Positions 33,348-45,193 of a stretch of 64,000 nucleotides of DNA are shown here, piece after piece. Source of the stretch: Paraconiothyrium sp. Pb-2020. Its lineage: Eukaryota; Ascomycota; Dothideomycetes; Pleosporales; Didymosphaeriaceae. The DNA lies in assembly GCA_022419385.1 (NCBI GenBank), contig JAJUBI010000003.1, positions 496,001-560,000 of the forward strand, read 5' to 3'. Within the stretch, counting starts at the first letter, position 1. Every line of letters begins with the position of its first letter. The position numbers and the translations under genes are program-made. Below the pieces are notes generated by a model. That model saw only the letters and a program-made list of their open reading frames with translations. It made no database searches and was not told the origin of the DNA.

Positions 33348-33944
33348 ATGACCGGAGACGATTCAAACCGCATTCTGAAGCCTAACTTCTCAAAGGCCAA
33401 CTCGCGTCTCGCGAAGTCGAAGAAGGAAGCCAAGTTCACTGAAGCCGCGCCTGTCACTGAGAATAGCCGCCTTATGTCCTCTTCCGACTCCGAAGACACG
33501 GATGAAACCCCCGACCCAGAATCCACCAAAAGTTCTGCCCTGCAAAAGGCCTCCTCTATCGTCCAAGCCAAATCGCGCAAGGTCATCCTCCCCAAGGCCA
33601 AGGCCGGCGGCATCAACAAGATCCGCCTCGCGGCCGACGATGGCGAGAAGCGCCGTGAGCTTGGCGACCCTGGCGTCGCTGTGGCGACTACAAACCGCAA
33701 GCTGAGGCACAAGCATGATCTCAAGGAATCTCGGCGTCTCTGGTGGGAGCAGACGGAAGAGTTTGCTCATCGGTGGGGTAACGGTGACGAGAGCGAAGAC
33801 GACATGGAGTGGGTGAATCAGTACTATCCGAAGACGCATTGGAAGACGCGGAAGGCGATGGCAGATAAGGAGTCGACGGAGATGGAGGTAGATGAGGGTG
33901 AAGACGAGGGGAACATGGTTCGTGCGCCGCGCAAGAAGCGCTAG
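33348..33944 (+). CDS. Small charged protein, unknown
   Basis: A 198-aa single-exon protein. I start at the ATG at 33348 (tatcaaaATGacc, a good context); the longer in-frame frame upstream is Ser/Thr/His-rich leader-like sequence. It is mostly disordered: Ser/Asp/Glu-rich in 45-65, Lys-rich in 70-95, then a more ordered segment RKLRHKHDLKESRRLWWEQ and EWVNQYYPKTHWKTRK, and a basic tail (APRKKR). The basic clusters suggest a nuclear location. No domain recognised. Confidence 0.7.
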   Translation: MTGDDSNRILKPNFSKANSRLAKSKKEAKFTEAAPVTENSRLMSSSDSEDTDETPDPESTKSSALQKASSIVQAKSRKVILPKAKAGGINKIRLAADDGEKRRELGDPGVAVATTNRKLRHKHDLKESRRLWWEQTEEFAHRWGNGDESEDDMEWVNQYYPKTHWKTRKAMADKESTEMEVDEGEDEGNMVRAPRKKR

Positions 33945-34977
33945 GTGTAGATACACCCGGTGAGCGTGTTCATCTCTTGAGGCAGGATGGTGAAACTAAT
34001 ATGTGCGTAGATGGGGTGGGTTTCCTCCTTTTCTCATACGAAGAAGATCTACACCTTCCGAGGTTGCTCAGGTGTGCCTGCCGGGACAATAAGCTCCTTG
34101 CGATGGAAATCAGGCTGTGGCCGGATGATTCTCTTTTGTCAGGCTTTGAACGGCCTTTTCTTCGTTCGGCACACTTTGCTTTTTAGTGTTTCTTATTCTA
34201 CGGTTTCCTGCAACATCGTTTTATACACAGTCGTGGAGACTGGAAAGTTGTTTGTGTATACAATGTCCTGCACAGCCTCACGAGACCCAGTATAACAGGA
34301 GACTTACCTCCCTCAGCTCATCTTGAGACCAATAATGGTTCATGAGGTTATGATAGGCACACTATTTTATAGCTTTACATTCGCCCCTGCGCTGATCTGT
34401 ATTAGGCACTGCCCCAACGTAGGTGTACTTGTTAGCCGCTTCATTGATGCCACCAGTGGTTGCTTCAGCCTTCCTTCACAATTCGGCGGTATAGAAGAAT
34501 CGTCTGGTCATTTGTGCATTTATTTTAGTTCCTTACGAAGTCATCCAAGCTAGATGTAGACATTCGAAGAAGTTCTACAATGGAAAGGACATGACAGATT
34601 TTTGCTAATTTTATTCTGCTCGACGTTGTCACCCATTGGCACTTCCTATAAAAAGTCGCCCATGCCAGCCACCCGTGCAAGCTATTCCCCAATCAAAACT
34701 AGCGACTGTCCTCTTCAAGGGGCATGAGAAATTATCTTGTTCTTGGTATGGCACGGTACGGTAATGACGGCTAAGATCTCAAGCTGACGGTGATATCTTT
34801 CGGCAAGCTGACAGGGCTCTGACGTCGCCAGCTGAGTGCCTTGACCGGTTTTCCTGTCGTGTAACGCAGCACTACCCCGCTTCTTTCTCAGCAGAATCTA
34901 CATCATGAAGAAGTGTGAGTACCTCACGCATCCTCAAGAAGTTTCCTTTTCACTCAATTATCATTGTCGTATTCATC
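33945..34977. other. Intergenic with a TATA box
   Basis: About 1 kb. TATAAAAAG at 34647-34655 is the likely core promoter of the HET gene. No gene recognised. Confidence 0.45.
34647..34655 (+). promoter_or_regulatory. TATA box, probable HET gene promoter
   Basis: TATAAAAAG about 260-330 nt upstream of the two candidate HET start codons. Confidence 0.5.
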
Positions 34978-37150
34978 ATGCCAGGCGAGCAATATTGTGA
35001 GCCATGCAAAAGGCTTCTTTGTGGGGAAGTCCGGGCTTTTGGGGAAAATCCATGGAGCATCCACTTCACTCACCATTCTGATGCAAATTCTTTTAGAGCT
35101 GCGCTTGAATTGCCTTGCTTTCTTTGCGCGATGGCTTGGGATTCAGAAAAGTCTCTGCTGCCTTCGCAAGAGAGCATACCAGATGGGATAAAGGGTCATC
35201 ATTTCGTTGACCCAGACGACTATTTAATAACGCTATACTTTTACTACGACCACCGTAGAGTTTATTCTAGAACTCTATGTTTCGTACCGTGGGAGGGTAG
35301 GTTCCAATGTGACTTTCATATACTTGTATTCCAACGTTAATCCGAAACACCTAGACATGACTCATTACGAGTTTCCAGGCCTTCTCTCGGATAGTACGCG
35401 CTCTATATCAGCTGTCGACTTTCTTCTTAGCAAATACCAGGAATGTTGTGACGAGCACTCCGGATGCAGCCTTCAGTCAGCGCCTGTAGCAAGATACCCT
35501 TCAAGGGTCATCTACGTAGGCGAATTAGGGGACGATCGTATGTATCTACGTGATCAAGATCTCAGCGATCGAGGAGCTTATACGTGCCTTTCGCACTGCT
35601 GGGGCCAGAAGCAACCTCTCATGTTAACGAAAGAGACTGAATCGCTGTTACAAGATGGTATCCCTGTGTCAGCTCTACCCAAAACATTTCAGGATGCCAT
35701 TTTCGTCACCCGTTCGCTTCGCGTTAAGTTTTTGTGGATCGACTCATTGTACGTATGATAAGCAACCTTGATAGCTTCGCTTAGTCCTAATAGATGCATC
35801 TTCCAAGATGACATAGCGGACTGGTCAACTGAAGCCAGTCATATGGCTGACATATACAGTCAAGCAGCATGTACTATTGCAGCAACAGCTGCAAAAGACA
35901 GCGATGGCGGTCTGTTTACTAAAAGAAATCCTTCATTACTGGGACCTCGGCGCATAGAAGCTACTTGGACTTCAGGCCCGGATGCTGTAGGAAATGAAGT
36001 ATTTGCTTACTCTCAAGCGGGGTCCTACTGGTGCGACTTCAAAGACCTTTGGACTAAGGCTATCGAAAAGGCGCCTTTGAACTCAAGAGCATGGGTGTGT
36101 CAGGAACGGCAACTATCCCCGCGAATTATCCATTTTAGTAAGGCCCAGCTATTTTGGGAATGCCATGCGGAAAGGGCATGTGAGAATTATCCTAGCGGCC
36201 TACCTGAATGGGCTACTCCTGACTGGTTCAATAACTTTTCTGCTTTGAAACAAGATCTGCACCAGATCAGATGTCAGGAGGCCAGCATGTCTTTGAGACG
36301 ACCTGGAGTTCGCAGAACCATTCCAGCCTCAGATGCAGGGACCCCGTCAAAAAATCAATTGTACTTCTCCTGGGCTGCATTCCGGATTTGTTACAGTGAG
36401 TGTGCATTGACTAAAGAGGAGGATAAATTAATTGCTATTCATGGCATAGCGAAGCAGCTTGGTCAAGTCCTAGGGGATCAGCTCATTGCTGGGCTATGGT
36501 ACAATCGTTTATTGGAAGAATTATGTTGGTACAAAAATTCAAGGTCAAATGACCTGCCCCCTCGTAAACTCACAAAGTGGAGAGCTCCGACTTGGAGCTG
36601 GGCAAGCAGCAATGCAAGAATATGGGTTAGCGACACGACAAAGTTTCATCAATCTTGCAAGAATAAGCAGATATGGGGCAAACTTGAGAGTGTGGATGTC
36701 AAGGCCAAAGAATCCGGCGAACTAGAAAATGCCTCCCTCCGCATTCGATGCAAACCTATACACGCTCTTATCAACGAACATCCTGGTAATGACGAGGAAG
36801 CTGGATATAATGTTTGTGGTGTTCTTACTTTCCAGAATGGCAAGGTGGATATACAAGCATCGAGGGCCTCCATGAGCGAGGTTGACATTGTTATGGATGA
36901 TTTGGAGCGGAAAGAGATACGCTACGTTCATATGATTGTCATACAACGGTGCTCACATGTGGACAATGAGGATAACGAGGCCGATCCACGCAGCTCTGAT
37001 TGTGTAGAGGGTCTCTTGCTCGTATCGCGGCCTGGGTTGAACGATGTATTCGAGAGGGTGGGTCTATTCGAGGCATATGGTGATGCTACCGTTGGAAAGG
37101 TGCTCGAACAACATGAAGCAGTTGATAGCAGGATAATTACTCTTGTCTAA
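34978..37150 (+). CDS. HET-domain protein (heterokaryon incompatibility type)
   Basis: A 689-aa protein from exons 34978-35296, 35355-35748 and 35794-37150. A Cys-rich start (CEPCKRLLC, CFLCAMAW) is followed by the HET domain: YTCLSHCWG near 207-215, the L-P-K-T-F-Q-D-A-I segment, FLWIDSLCIFQDD spanning intron 2, and the DIYSQAACTIAATAAKD block. The end is variable. HET domains trigger cell death on meeting a non-self partner, an inference from the family. An alternative start at 34905 uses a 10-nt first exon spliced to 34985 (MKKCEQYC instead of MPGEQYC); both keep the frame and both ATGs have A at -3. All HET blocks are intact, with no stop or frameshift. Confidence 0.85.
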
Positions 37151-38532
37151 AGAACTGCTTACAATCAAAAAGGTCGGCACCTTCAAGAACGTTCCTAGGT
37201 AGAGTGCCTGCAGAAGCCTATTGAGCGGTGGAATACTATTGCGATGCATATTACTTGTATGGATGCCGAGTTCGCCAGAGTTTGTAGAAGCCAGCCCTTC
37301 ACATCTCTTGACCTCAATCAAATGCTCAAATACCAATACAGTGAACAAAACTACAAGAGGTGATGATATTGACAATGAGATCAGTGATATTCCTTGCTTC
37401 TAGCAAGTAGGCGCACGGCGTCCTTATAGTCTACTAAATGCATTATCTAGACCTTTTATCCCAAAGGTCGTACTTTAGGAACGGTCTTTTGCAAGTATCG
37501 GACATCGGTAAGTAGGGACTATATAATCGCGAGAAGCTTTGATAGTATGACTGCCACGACCACTGACTTCAGATAAGTTTCGATAAGGCCTACATATCTG
37601 AACAAAAAAGCAGATATAATATCATGTGGGCATGATGCCCTCAGGCACATTTTCGGTGGCTTACAGTTCCTAGTATCAACCATGGTAGCAATATCGTAAG
37701 GATTCAATCACAGTAGCTCTAGAGCCAGCGGAAGCTCTCCAGTACTGTCAAGGGTTGATCGTACGCGAGTCATCTTACAAACATTGGTTAACAGATCAAA
37801 CAAACCATGCTGTAAGCCTGTAATTGGTGGCATTCATTCTCAGCTTTAGGCCAACTAACGTACAACAAGCCAGGTAAGGTTCTAAGTTGTTAAAATTCTA
37901 AATTTCCCGATAAGGTAAAGTATATCGTTCCAGGGGTAGGGCTTTTGAGTTCATGGGAATTGGTGCTGTATTCCAGATAGTAATAGAAGTATCTGTCATG
38001 TCTCTCGATACACTGTGTGGCTCGTGACATTATATGGGACGCTAGTAGGTATCTTCCGATGATGCAGAATAGAGACGCTCACAACCAATCGAGGAAGCGC
38101 CCATAGACGAATATATGCATCTAAATACTTGGAGTGCATGGGACCTTGATAAGGAACAACCTATTAGTCGTTGCTACATCGCGATCTGACAGAAAGGCAG
38201 TGCGATGTAGTTAACGGAAAGCGTGGAATTCACCATTCACCATTCACCATAGGTGTTCGACACTTTCGAAAGTGGGTACTGTACGCCATATTGTGGCTGG
38301 TATTCAGGCTCTAGCCTCGGAATGGAAACCTTTGGCAGGACGATGCGCGGTCGGTGCTTCTTATTGTGCAGCGTAGTCCATGGAAGTGTTGCTCACCCAG
38401 CATTAATCGATGGATCAAGTCCTCAATCTAGTGTCCACCGCACATCAACATACACCTGCATCCACTCTTACTCATTTACATCTACCTAGAACTCTATCCA
38501 AGTTCTTATAGTAATCAATTTTCTAAATCACC
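37151..38532. other. Intergenic, no gene recognised
   Basis: About 1.4 kb of moderately AT-rich sequence with no long frame; a 7-nt microsatellite lies near its right end. Confidence 0.4.
38229..38250. repeat. Microsatellite, (ATTCACC)3
   Basis: Three tandem copies of a 7-nt unit about 280 nt upstream of the next gene. Confidence 0.8.
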
Positions 38533-39615
38533 ATGCTCAAGCGCAAGGCCTCCACCGATGTGGAGTCGGGCGATCAGCAAGTGCGCAAGCGCCAGAAGCA
38601 ATCTTCAGACATCATCGCTCCGACCATTATCACCAACTTCAACTCCGCAAAAGCGCTCAAGTCACATAAAGGTGTACTCAACTCCAAGCGCGTCCATCTT
38701 GCGAATCTTCAAATCATCCAAACCGATCTCAAGAAGCTGCCCAACGACCGTGGATACCTAGGCATGAAGGCCGTCAAGAACATGATGAAGAAGAGCGAAC
38801 GACAGATCAAGGCCAACGAAGTCATCGTGTCAGACCTGGAAGAGAAGTTCGATGATAGCATTTACCACAATCTTCCCTCAAACGTCAACCAGGTCGCAAC
38901 GCGCATCATGGAGACATACGCGCACCAGAACCCTCGCCACCACGTAGATGAGTTCCTCCAAGAGATCACAAGCGCTATTGTCGATACCGCTTTGCTTAAA
39001 GGTGACAAGGACGTCATCGTTCGGTTTGCAAAGAAGGAGAAGGCCAAGAGCGATACCGAAAAGGGCATCGACCATCTACTGCGACGCCTTGAAGACACAA
39101 AAATCCTGGGACCCTTCCAGACTCAGGTCTATTCTACCCTCCTCAATGCTATGAAGGGGAAAGCGGGCGGTCCAGCTATGGAGCTTGTTAAGAAGATCAA
39201 CAGCATCATCCAGATGGCCTTGAACAATGCACCTGAGGTCAAGACCCCGCCTCTCATGGCGAAACCGGGTATGACTTCGCTCACGAAGACTGCACCATCT
39301 TCCGCAGTTACGAGCACTTCCCCCTCGCACGGAGGGTCCCCGGTCTTGCGGAGTGCTGAGGACTCGGTCACATCGGTAGACACTGAAGACTACCGAGAGG
39401 TTTCTCCGATGAACGAAGAGATGAGACGCCTAGCTGGATCTACCCGAAGCGGAATGCGTAGATCTACGAAAGTGAGGCCTGCCTTGTCTCAGCACTCTGA
39501 GAAGGCCGCTGCCTCACCCCCTCGTACTCCTACAGGCCGCATCCCCGAAATGATGTACACTAAGCGACCCCATCTCAAGACTAGGGCGCTGCAAGTTCCT
39601 AGGAAGAACAGATGA
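38533..39615 (+). CDS. Basic, probably nuclear protein, unknown
   Basis: A 360-aa single-exon protein with a good start (atcaccATGctc). The N-terminus has a bipartite nuclear-localisation-like pattern (KRKAS...RKRQKQ). Residues 35-240 are a helical, Lys/Glu-rich region with likely coiled-coil stretches (about 60-105 and 170-230). Residues 245-360 are Ser/Pro/Thr-rich and disordered with several SP/TP sites (SPSHGGSPV, SPPRTPTGR), possible targets of cyclin-dependent or MAP kinases. No known domain recognised. Confidence 0.75.
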   Translation: MLKRKASTDVESGDQQVRKRQKQSSDIIAPTIITNFNSAKALKSHKGVLNSKRVHLANLQIIQTDLKKLPNDRGYLGMKAVKNMMKKSERQIKANEVIVSDLEEKFDDSIYHNLPSNVNQVATRIMETYAHQNPRHHVDEFLQEITSAIVDTALLKGDKDVIVRFAKKEKAKSDTEKGIDHLLRRLEDTKILGPFQTQVYSTLLNAMKGKAGGPAMELVKKINSIIQMALNNAPEVKTPPLMAKPGMTSLTKTAPSSAVTSTSPSHGGSPVLRSAEDSVTSVDTEDYREVSPMNEEMRRLAGSTRSGMRRSTKVRPALSQHSEKAAASPPRTPTGRIPEMMYTKRPHLKTRALQVPRKNR

Positions 39616-39808
39616 TACGATCGGGACGTAAATATACTCTCGATCGTACCAACTTCATGATGGAGATGGAATACCAACTCAGTTAATGTGGAAGGAAGAT
39701 GCTACCCAGCAGGGCCTATATAGTACCCGCCAGGGCCATAGCTTAGAAAATCAGTTCATAAATCTGCCATTTATATGTCCCTGTGCCGTATCATCATGCA
39801 AGATCGCT

Positions 39809-40315
39809 TTACCCTCCACCAACAACCCACATCCACACCCTCTTCCTTTCATCCAACCTTCCCCTTTGCCCCTCCAGCTCTTCCACCAACACATCAACCA
39901 CCTTCTTCATCCACATCCAAGTCACCCCAAGATCTCCATTGACTCTCTTATCCAGCGCCTCCTGTATGCACACTAACTGTTCTTCCAACTTCGACGCCCG
40001 TGCCATCGCAGAGTCCAACAAGATCCCGATCGTTGAATACGAATGTTTTTCCCGCCTTATCGGGATATGAGAGCTGTCATCGGTGTAACTATCAAGGCCG
40101 GCGTAGCGTAGTGAGTCCAGCGCGGCTGTGGTCGAGGCGATGTGTTTTCCGTAAGCGGTTATGAGTTCGAGGATGTGGTCTGCGAGAGGGATGGAGGCGC
40201 CGGAGATGATGATGTTGGGGGGAGTGATGTGGCAACTTGGTGCATGGATTTCGGTGTTGGACGCTAGGAGGGTGGACGCGATGAGAAGGACGATGACGAA
40301 GAGCGTCGGATACAT
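39809..40315 (-). CDS. Small secreted protein
   Basis: A 168-aa single-exon protein starting with a clear signal peptide (MYPTLFVIVLLIASTLLAS). The mature part has a short N-terminal segment with one cysteine, then helical stretches (ADHILELITAYGKHIAS, SAMARASKLEEQLVCIQEALDKR) and a basic C-terminus (GRLDERKRVWMWVVGGG). There is no enzyme motif and too few cysteines for a disulfide-rich effector. A TATA-like ATATAAG lies about 40 nt upstream. Family not recognised. Confidence 0.65.
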   Translation of the reverse strand: MYPTLFVIVLLIASTLLASNTEIHAPSCHITPPNIIISGASIPLADHILELITAYGKHIASTTAALDSLRYAGLDSYTDDSSHIPIRREKHSYSTIGILLDSAMARASKLEEQLVCIQEALDKRVNGDLGVTWMWMKKVVDVLVEELEGQRGRLDERKRVWMWVVGGG

Positions 40316-41145
40316 CGCAGTATACGGCTGATGTGGGGCGCTGCGAGCTTATATTGCTTGTGTGGGGGAAATGAGTAGATGAGGGGACTTCACGTTCACA
40401 GTTTAGCACTGTGTGATTGCTCTGGCGGCACTGAGTGCGGAGACAAGTTGTTGGGACTTCGTGGTAATATTGGTCTTGCGCTATTTTTCTGGCAGCTGAA
40501 CTGAGACAGGGGCGACTCTATGCAGAAGTGATGAGAAAGACATCTTATTTCGCAAAGATGGGTGTTCAAACACATACTCCACACCGTCTTTTAGCGCTCC
40601 GTGTGCCAGTTTGCACATAACGGATTTTGTACACTGTGTTACATTGGTCCGCCTTATTCGGCCCTTAACGCGCGGCTACCTACGACGGTGTTATAGCATT
40701 TGTAGTAAACAGCAGAGACAAGATTTGATATACATGCAGATGAATATTGTGCGTGGAAGGGTATGGGCAGAAAGGGACCATGGAAAATTATGTTAGTCGG
40801 GAGTCGTTCATTGCTATGCAATATCTCCTTTAAACGAAAGGACTATATCATAGGTAGATGTGTCAGTGGTAAAAGGCAATTTGCGCCGCAATTCACAGTA
40901 ATGAGGAGAATACCTGATTAGGAAGTTTCGCTTATTCCAGGGGTCGCCAGCTTCCAATCTCTCAACAGTCTCGCACCAGCATCTACGCCACATTATTCCC
41001 ATTCATCGTTGTCGTATAGTTTAGCTGACTTTCTCAAAGTATCGTGTCGTTACCATAGTCCCTCAGTGCTATGCAAGATGCCCAATACAGCGAGACCTTC
41101 AACGTCAGATGTGCTCTAGCGTGTCCCCCACACCCGGTCAGACCC
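40316..41145. other. Intergenic, no gene recognised
   Basis: 830 bp between two minus-strand genes. Only short frames. Confidence 0.4.
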
Positions 41146-42114
41146 CTAGGCCTCCACAACGTCATGTTCGAGCTCCTCTAAGCACTCTTTCGCGAGTACT
41201 TCCAGCTGCGCCTGCTGCAACCTGAGCACTTCGAGTCTCGTCTTGAAAGCTCTCATGAACATCTCCAGCTTCTTCCTCGGGTCGCCACCCACCTTGGCAG
41301 TGATATTCATGATGGTCACCCGGATCGCACTCTCCTTGTTCTCGTACTCATGTGAGAGAGCATTGAACGCAACAGAGTTCCTATTGCGTAAGCTGCTGAT
41401 TGGCGATAGCCGCTCGATTAAGCTCAGGACGAAGTGGCGCAACCTGGTCACGGCGAGGAAGAATTCGCGTCGAGGAGGAAAGAGCTCGTCGCCGACTCGT
41501 CGCACTGCTTGAAGGGTAGTGATCACTTCGGCGGGCCCATTGGAATAGGCTTTGTCGCAAGAGTCAGCAAAAAACTGATTGTGCATCTCGAAGCGCTGAA
41601 TGGCGTTGGCGAACAGGCTTTGGCGCAGATTGCACTCGCGCAGGTGCTGTTGATGGCGGGCAAGGACACGACGATGACTGAAATGCTTGAGCTCCTCCCT
41701 GTTAATATCTTCAGTTAAGTGTGGGGAAAATATTTAAAGCCCCCTCTCTGAGAGGAGTAGCAATGGTCAAGACGTACCGCTCAACAACCCAAATATCCTC
41801 TGGCTCCTCTGCCCTTCGCACACTGGCCGTGCTCTTGCTGACACTTGCGACTTGTGTTGCTCGAACAGCAATTCTGGGTTCGTGTCAGCGCCTGCATTGC
41901 ACACGCGGGTTTAATAGGTTGCGCACCGCTCGCCCGTTGTGACTGCCTCGGGTTGATGGACGACGCGTCCTGGGTCTGCCAACTCTAATATATCCGTATC
42001 GCTGTAATCGATCCTTCCTGCGTTCTGCGAGGTGCGCTCATCGGGGTACCCGCCTGTTGTCTCATCCGACTCTCGGTCGTCGTTCCAGAAGCATGGCCGC
42101 CTGCAGTCCAGCAT
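41146..42114 (-). CDS. Unrecognised 278-aa helical protein, three exons
   Basis: Exons 42114-41927, 41873-41778 and 41698-41146, with introns of 53 and 79 nt (GTGCGC...CTGAC...CAG and GTACGT...AACAG). The junctions CG|A and CG|G restore one frame whose product reads ...IWVVEREELKHFSHRRV... across intron 2, which supports that splice. Exon 3 alone is the best-supported part: charged, mostly helical, with a conserved-looking C-terminus (KKLEMFMRAFKTRLEVLRLQQAQLEVLAKE) likely to form a coiled coil. Exon 1 is less certain; its ATG lies only 51 bp from the start of the divergent RING gene. It has no domain I know. Homologues in related fungi would settle the start. Confidence 0.6.
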
Positions 42115-42165
42115 CAGCTTTCAACTTCCAACTCTTCTACTTCCTCGCTTCACCAAGCAACTATC

Positions 42166-42777
42166 ATGACACGACCTCCACTCACCACAGAAACTCCTCC
42201 ATATCCTTCTTCCCCAGGCTTCGTTCTCTTCACGACACCCATCCACCTGGATTGTCTGGAAGAAGACTCGCGCCACTGCCCAATCTGTTCCGAACCCTAC
42301 ATAGAGCCGCAGAAGACACGACCCAGCCCCGAACACACCACCGAATGGGCCATGCGCGTCGACATGTCCGCCACCGATGAAGGAAGCACTAAGTGCTGCC
42401 GTCACATCTTCGGTCGCCGCTGTCTCGAGAAACACATCAACAGTCGCGGAGCGTGGCATAATAAATGTCCGCTATGTCGTCAGCTGTGGTGGATCGCGCC
42501 TCAAGTATCGCCGGAACACTCGTCGGGAGCGCCAGCGAGTAGGCGTGGCGTTCGCCATGGGAGAGTCGGTCGGCGCCGTGGAAGTGTTGGGCGACAGGAT
42601 CGGCCATCTCGGTCTGGTTTTGTGAGGCAGATTCTGGACACTTTTGCGGTGGAGGAGGGCAGTGAGCAGATCGAAGCGACGGTACATGAGGTGGAAGAAA
42701 GGTTGGCCCTGATGTACGAGAATCGTGGGCAAAGCGTGAGTCAAGGATCGGAGGCGCCAGTGTTGAATCGCGAATAA
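42166..42777 (+). CDS. Short RING-finger protein
   Basis: A 203-aa single-exon protein with a C-terminally expanded RING: CPIC at 38-41, a long insertion of about 35 residues, CCRHIFGRRCLEKH at 77-90 and CPLC at 101-104. The zinc ligands are therefore present but the first loop is longer than in classical RINGs. The rest is Arg-rich, then helical and acidic at the end. It shares the G-R-R-C-x-E-x-H signature with the RING gene at 43040-43513, so the two are paralogues. Likely E3 ligase activity is inferred from the fold only. Confidence 0.8.
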   Translation: MTRPPLTTETPPYPSSPGFVLFTTPIHLDCLEEDSRHCPICSEPYIEPQKTRPSPEHTTEWAMRVDMSATDEGSTKCCRHIFGRRCLEKHINSRGAWHNKCPLCRQLWWIAPQVSPEHSSGAPASRRGVRHGRVGRRRGSVGRQDRPSRSGFVRQILDTFAVEEGSEQIEATVHEVEERLALMYENRGQSVSQGSEAPVLNRE

Positions 42778-43039
42778 CACTCGCGACAAGAACATCACGA
42801 GTTCGTGCATGGTCGTTGAGAAGGGATAATGACTGTTAGTCCTGGTTGTCGAAGTATTAGCGTTGGAGGAAGGAACATGGGCGTGTTCCTTCCAACCGTG
42901 AGTATTCGTTCATCAGCGAATCCATTGATGTACTCTGCTATAGCTCATTTACCGCGCATGTGGTCGTTTCATGATTATCAAATACTATGAACAATAACGC
43001 TTAGACAAGATCTACTTGTGTCGGGGTAAATAAGAACGC

Positions 43040-43513
43040 CTATATCCACCTCGGTGAATAAAGCAGCTCTCTTATGCTCTCCAACGCCTGCTCGACATCT
43101 TCTAGTTCCCTCCTTGCCCTCTCGTCGCGCATTTCCAGTCGCTCTAAAGCCCCTATAACGCCGTCTAACGTCCCTACAATTTCTGTCCTCGCTGCATTCG
43201 GCGCTGGAAACCACTCCTCCCGACAAAGGGGACATGTATGGCTCCAAGGGTGGCCTGAACGAACATGCCTTTCTACGCAGCGCCTACCTAATATATGTTC
43301 ACATGCTCCGCGATTACGGATCTGCACAGGGTATTCGGGTGTATCTGCGGGGAGCAGTGGGTGGACGTAGTTATAGTTCTGTGCATGATAGAGTTCGCGG
43401 CAGATGGGGCATTGCCGAGACAAAGGATCCGGTGGGAGTGCGGATAGCCGAAGAGGACGGGTATGATTGGTGAGAAAGTTTGTGACGATGGATTCGTGGA
43501 TGCGGTAAGACAT
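43040..43513 (-). CDS. Short RING-finger protein, paralogue of the neighbour
   Basis: A 157-aa single-exon protein: CPIC near 35-38, an insertion of about 30 residues, CEHILGRRCVERH and CPLC near 96-99. A predicted coiled coil follows (ALERLEMRDERARRELEDVE). Like the plus-strand RING gene 260 bp away, it has a long insertion between the first and second ligand pairs and the G-R-R-C-x-E-x-H motif. The two genes converge. It lacks the Arg-rich linker of its neighbour, and outside the RING they are dissimilar, so the duplication is old. Confidence 0.8.
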   Translation of the reverse strand: MSYRIHESIVTNFLTNHTRPLRLSALPPDPLSRQCPICRELYHAQNYNYVHPLLPADTPEYPVQIRNRGACEHILGRRCVERHVRSGHPWSHTCPLCREEWFPAPNAARTEIVGTLDGVIGALERLEMRDERARRELEDVEQALESIRELLYSPRWI

Positions 43514-45193
43514 GTTTGTTTGATGGGAGGTTTATTGCAAGAGGCGTTGAATTTTGAAGTTAGAAGCAATAATTTTAACTGGGAAAGGTATGCCTATGGA
43601 ATTGGACTTGCAACGTTTACGCTCTTGAAGGAGAACATGTGTGCAAAATAGGAGTTGGGTATTGTTGTGACATAGATGTTGGCTGTACGTTGAATGCACA
43701 AATTGTGACGATCAAGTTCATGAACGCTCCCTTAGTCAGGGTGTGATTTCGCTTCTTTTGGCTGCCCACTTTCTTCTATTATTGTAGGATACCTTCTATC
43801 GTTCTTCCGTACGGGACAGCTCATCGGCTAATGAAGCTGTTGTAATGGATGCCGAGCGGATCCATGAGGGAAAGTCGAATCAAGGCGTACGAACATGTAA
43901 GTGTGTCTTAAAATCCTTGTGGGCTATCAGCAACGATGTAACATGTGTCCTTCGACGAGCCTTGGCACTCAGTGCTCACTAATCATGTCCCCCACGACTG
44001 GTGTGTAAATTGGGAGTGAATCCCCTCTGAATTGGGTATTTGTAGAAGCTGCCCCTCAGCTTGCTTTCATTCATTTGTCAACAGAGCCGCCATAGTAACC
44101 CAAACATGCCACTGTCCAAGCATCTAGTCCGTTGCCCTTGCAATGCAGACCGATTCAATGGGTACATATAATCGGATTCCCTTGCCGCGGCAAAGGCGTA
44201 AGGTCCGTGGAATGAATCAGTTCAGATGTGTTGTGAAGCACGTTATCAGCGGAGAAAGCCGGAGCCTGCAAAGCACATGCTGGCGAGATCGATGGTGGAA
44301 GCTGCTTTAGGTCAGCGATGTCGAACAAGTACGTTGCAGTACCGAATGTGTTGCGCTCTAAATACCAATTGGGTGACGGTCAGTGGATCGCGGGCCGTAC
44401 CGACGGGTGCATCGGCATGCCGAGATGTGAGGAGTTTGCATTCGGTTCAACTCGGTAACCTATCATCACAAGCATGAAGTTATTCCATCAATTGTGGATT
44501 GGAAGCGCGCGCTTGCGATGCACCCTGGCGAAATTATTGTCGAGAGTGCTGGGTTCTTTCGATTGTTGGATTCCCTCCCACCGCGGTCCTTCCTGCCTCT
44601 CCATCCCAAAGCAACGTCCTCATGCAGACCTTATCCTCAACACCCAGGAGCCAGGGCACTCTCCTTTTTACATCAGTTTGACGGATCTATTGCTGCATAC
44701 TACTCGTACTACCCAACAACGGGATCACAACTTCCCGTGCCCTTGGTGTGCCTACTAGCGTGCCGGCAGCCCGATCATGCAATCCAACCCCCGCGTTCTG
44801 CTAACCACTAAATGTAGCACATGGCTGCTCTGATCCGGTGTCGAACTTTTATGATGCACATTCTGCGGCAATGAAGCATGCGACGCGTTTAACGCGGCAC
44901 GGAGCCAGCGTATTGATCTCCCCATCGCTATCGGAGCATTCCAACAGTGTCTTATACCCGCACAACGATGCAGAATCCATATAAGTAATCTGGTCGAAAC
45001 TCTTGGTTCATTCCAAATGCCGGTCATACTCGAACACCGGTAGACTGGCTGTCGGAAGCCTACAGCAGACGAGGAAACAGGGACCACTTCCAGCGAAAGT
45101 AAACAATATATAGTGTGTGATCAACATGGGCCTAAGCACCATCTCGGTCATACAACGAACTACTCTTCCATCAGACCAGCCATATCATCCACC
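43514..45193. other. Intergenic, no gene recognised
   Basis: About 1.7 kb holding the promoters of the RING (-) and secreted (+) genes. A 105-codon frame near 44494 is unsupported. Confidence 0.4.
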
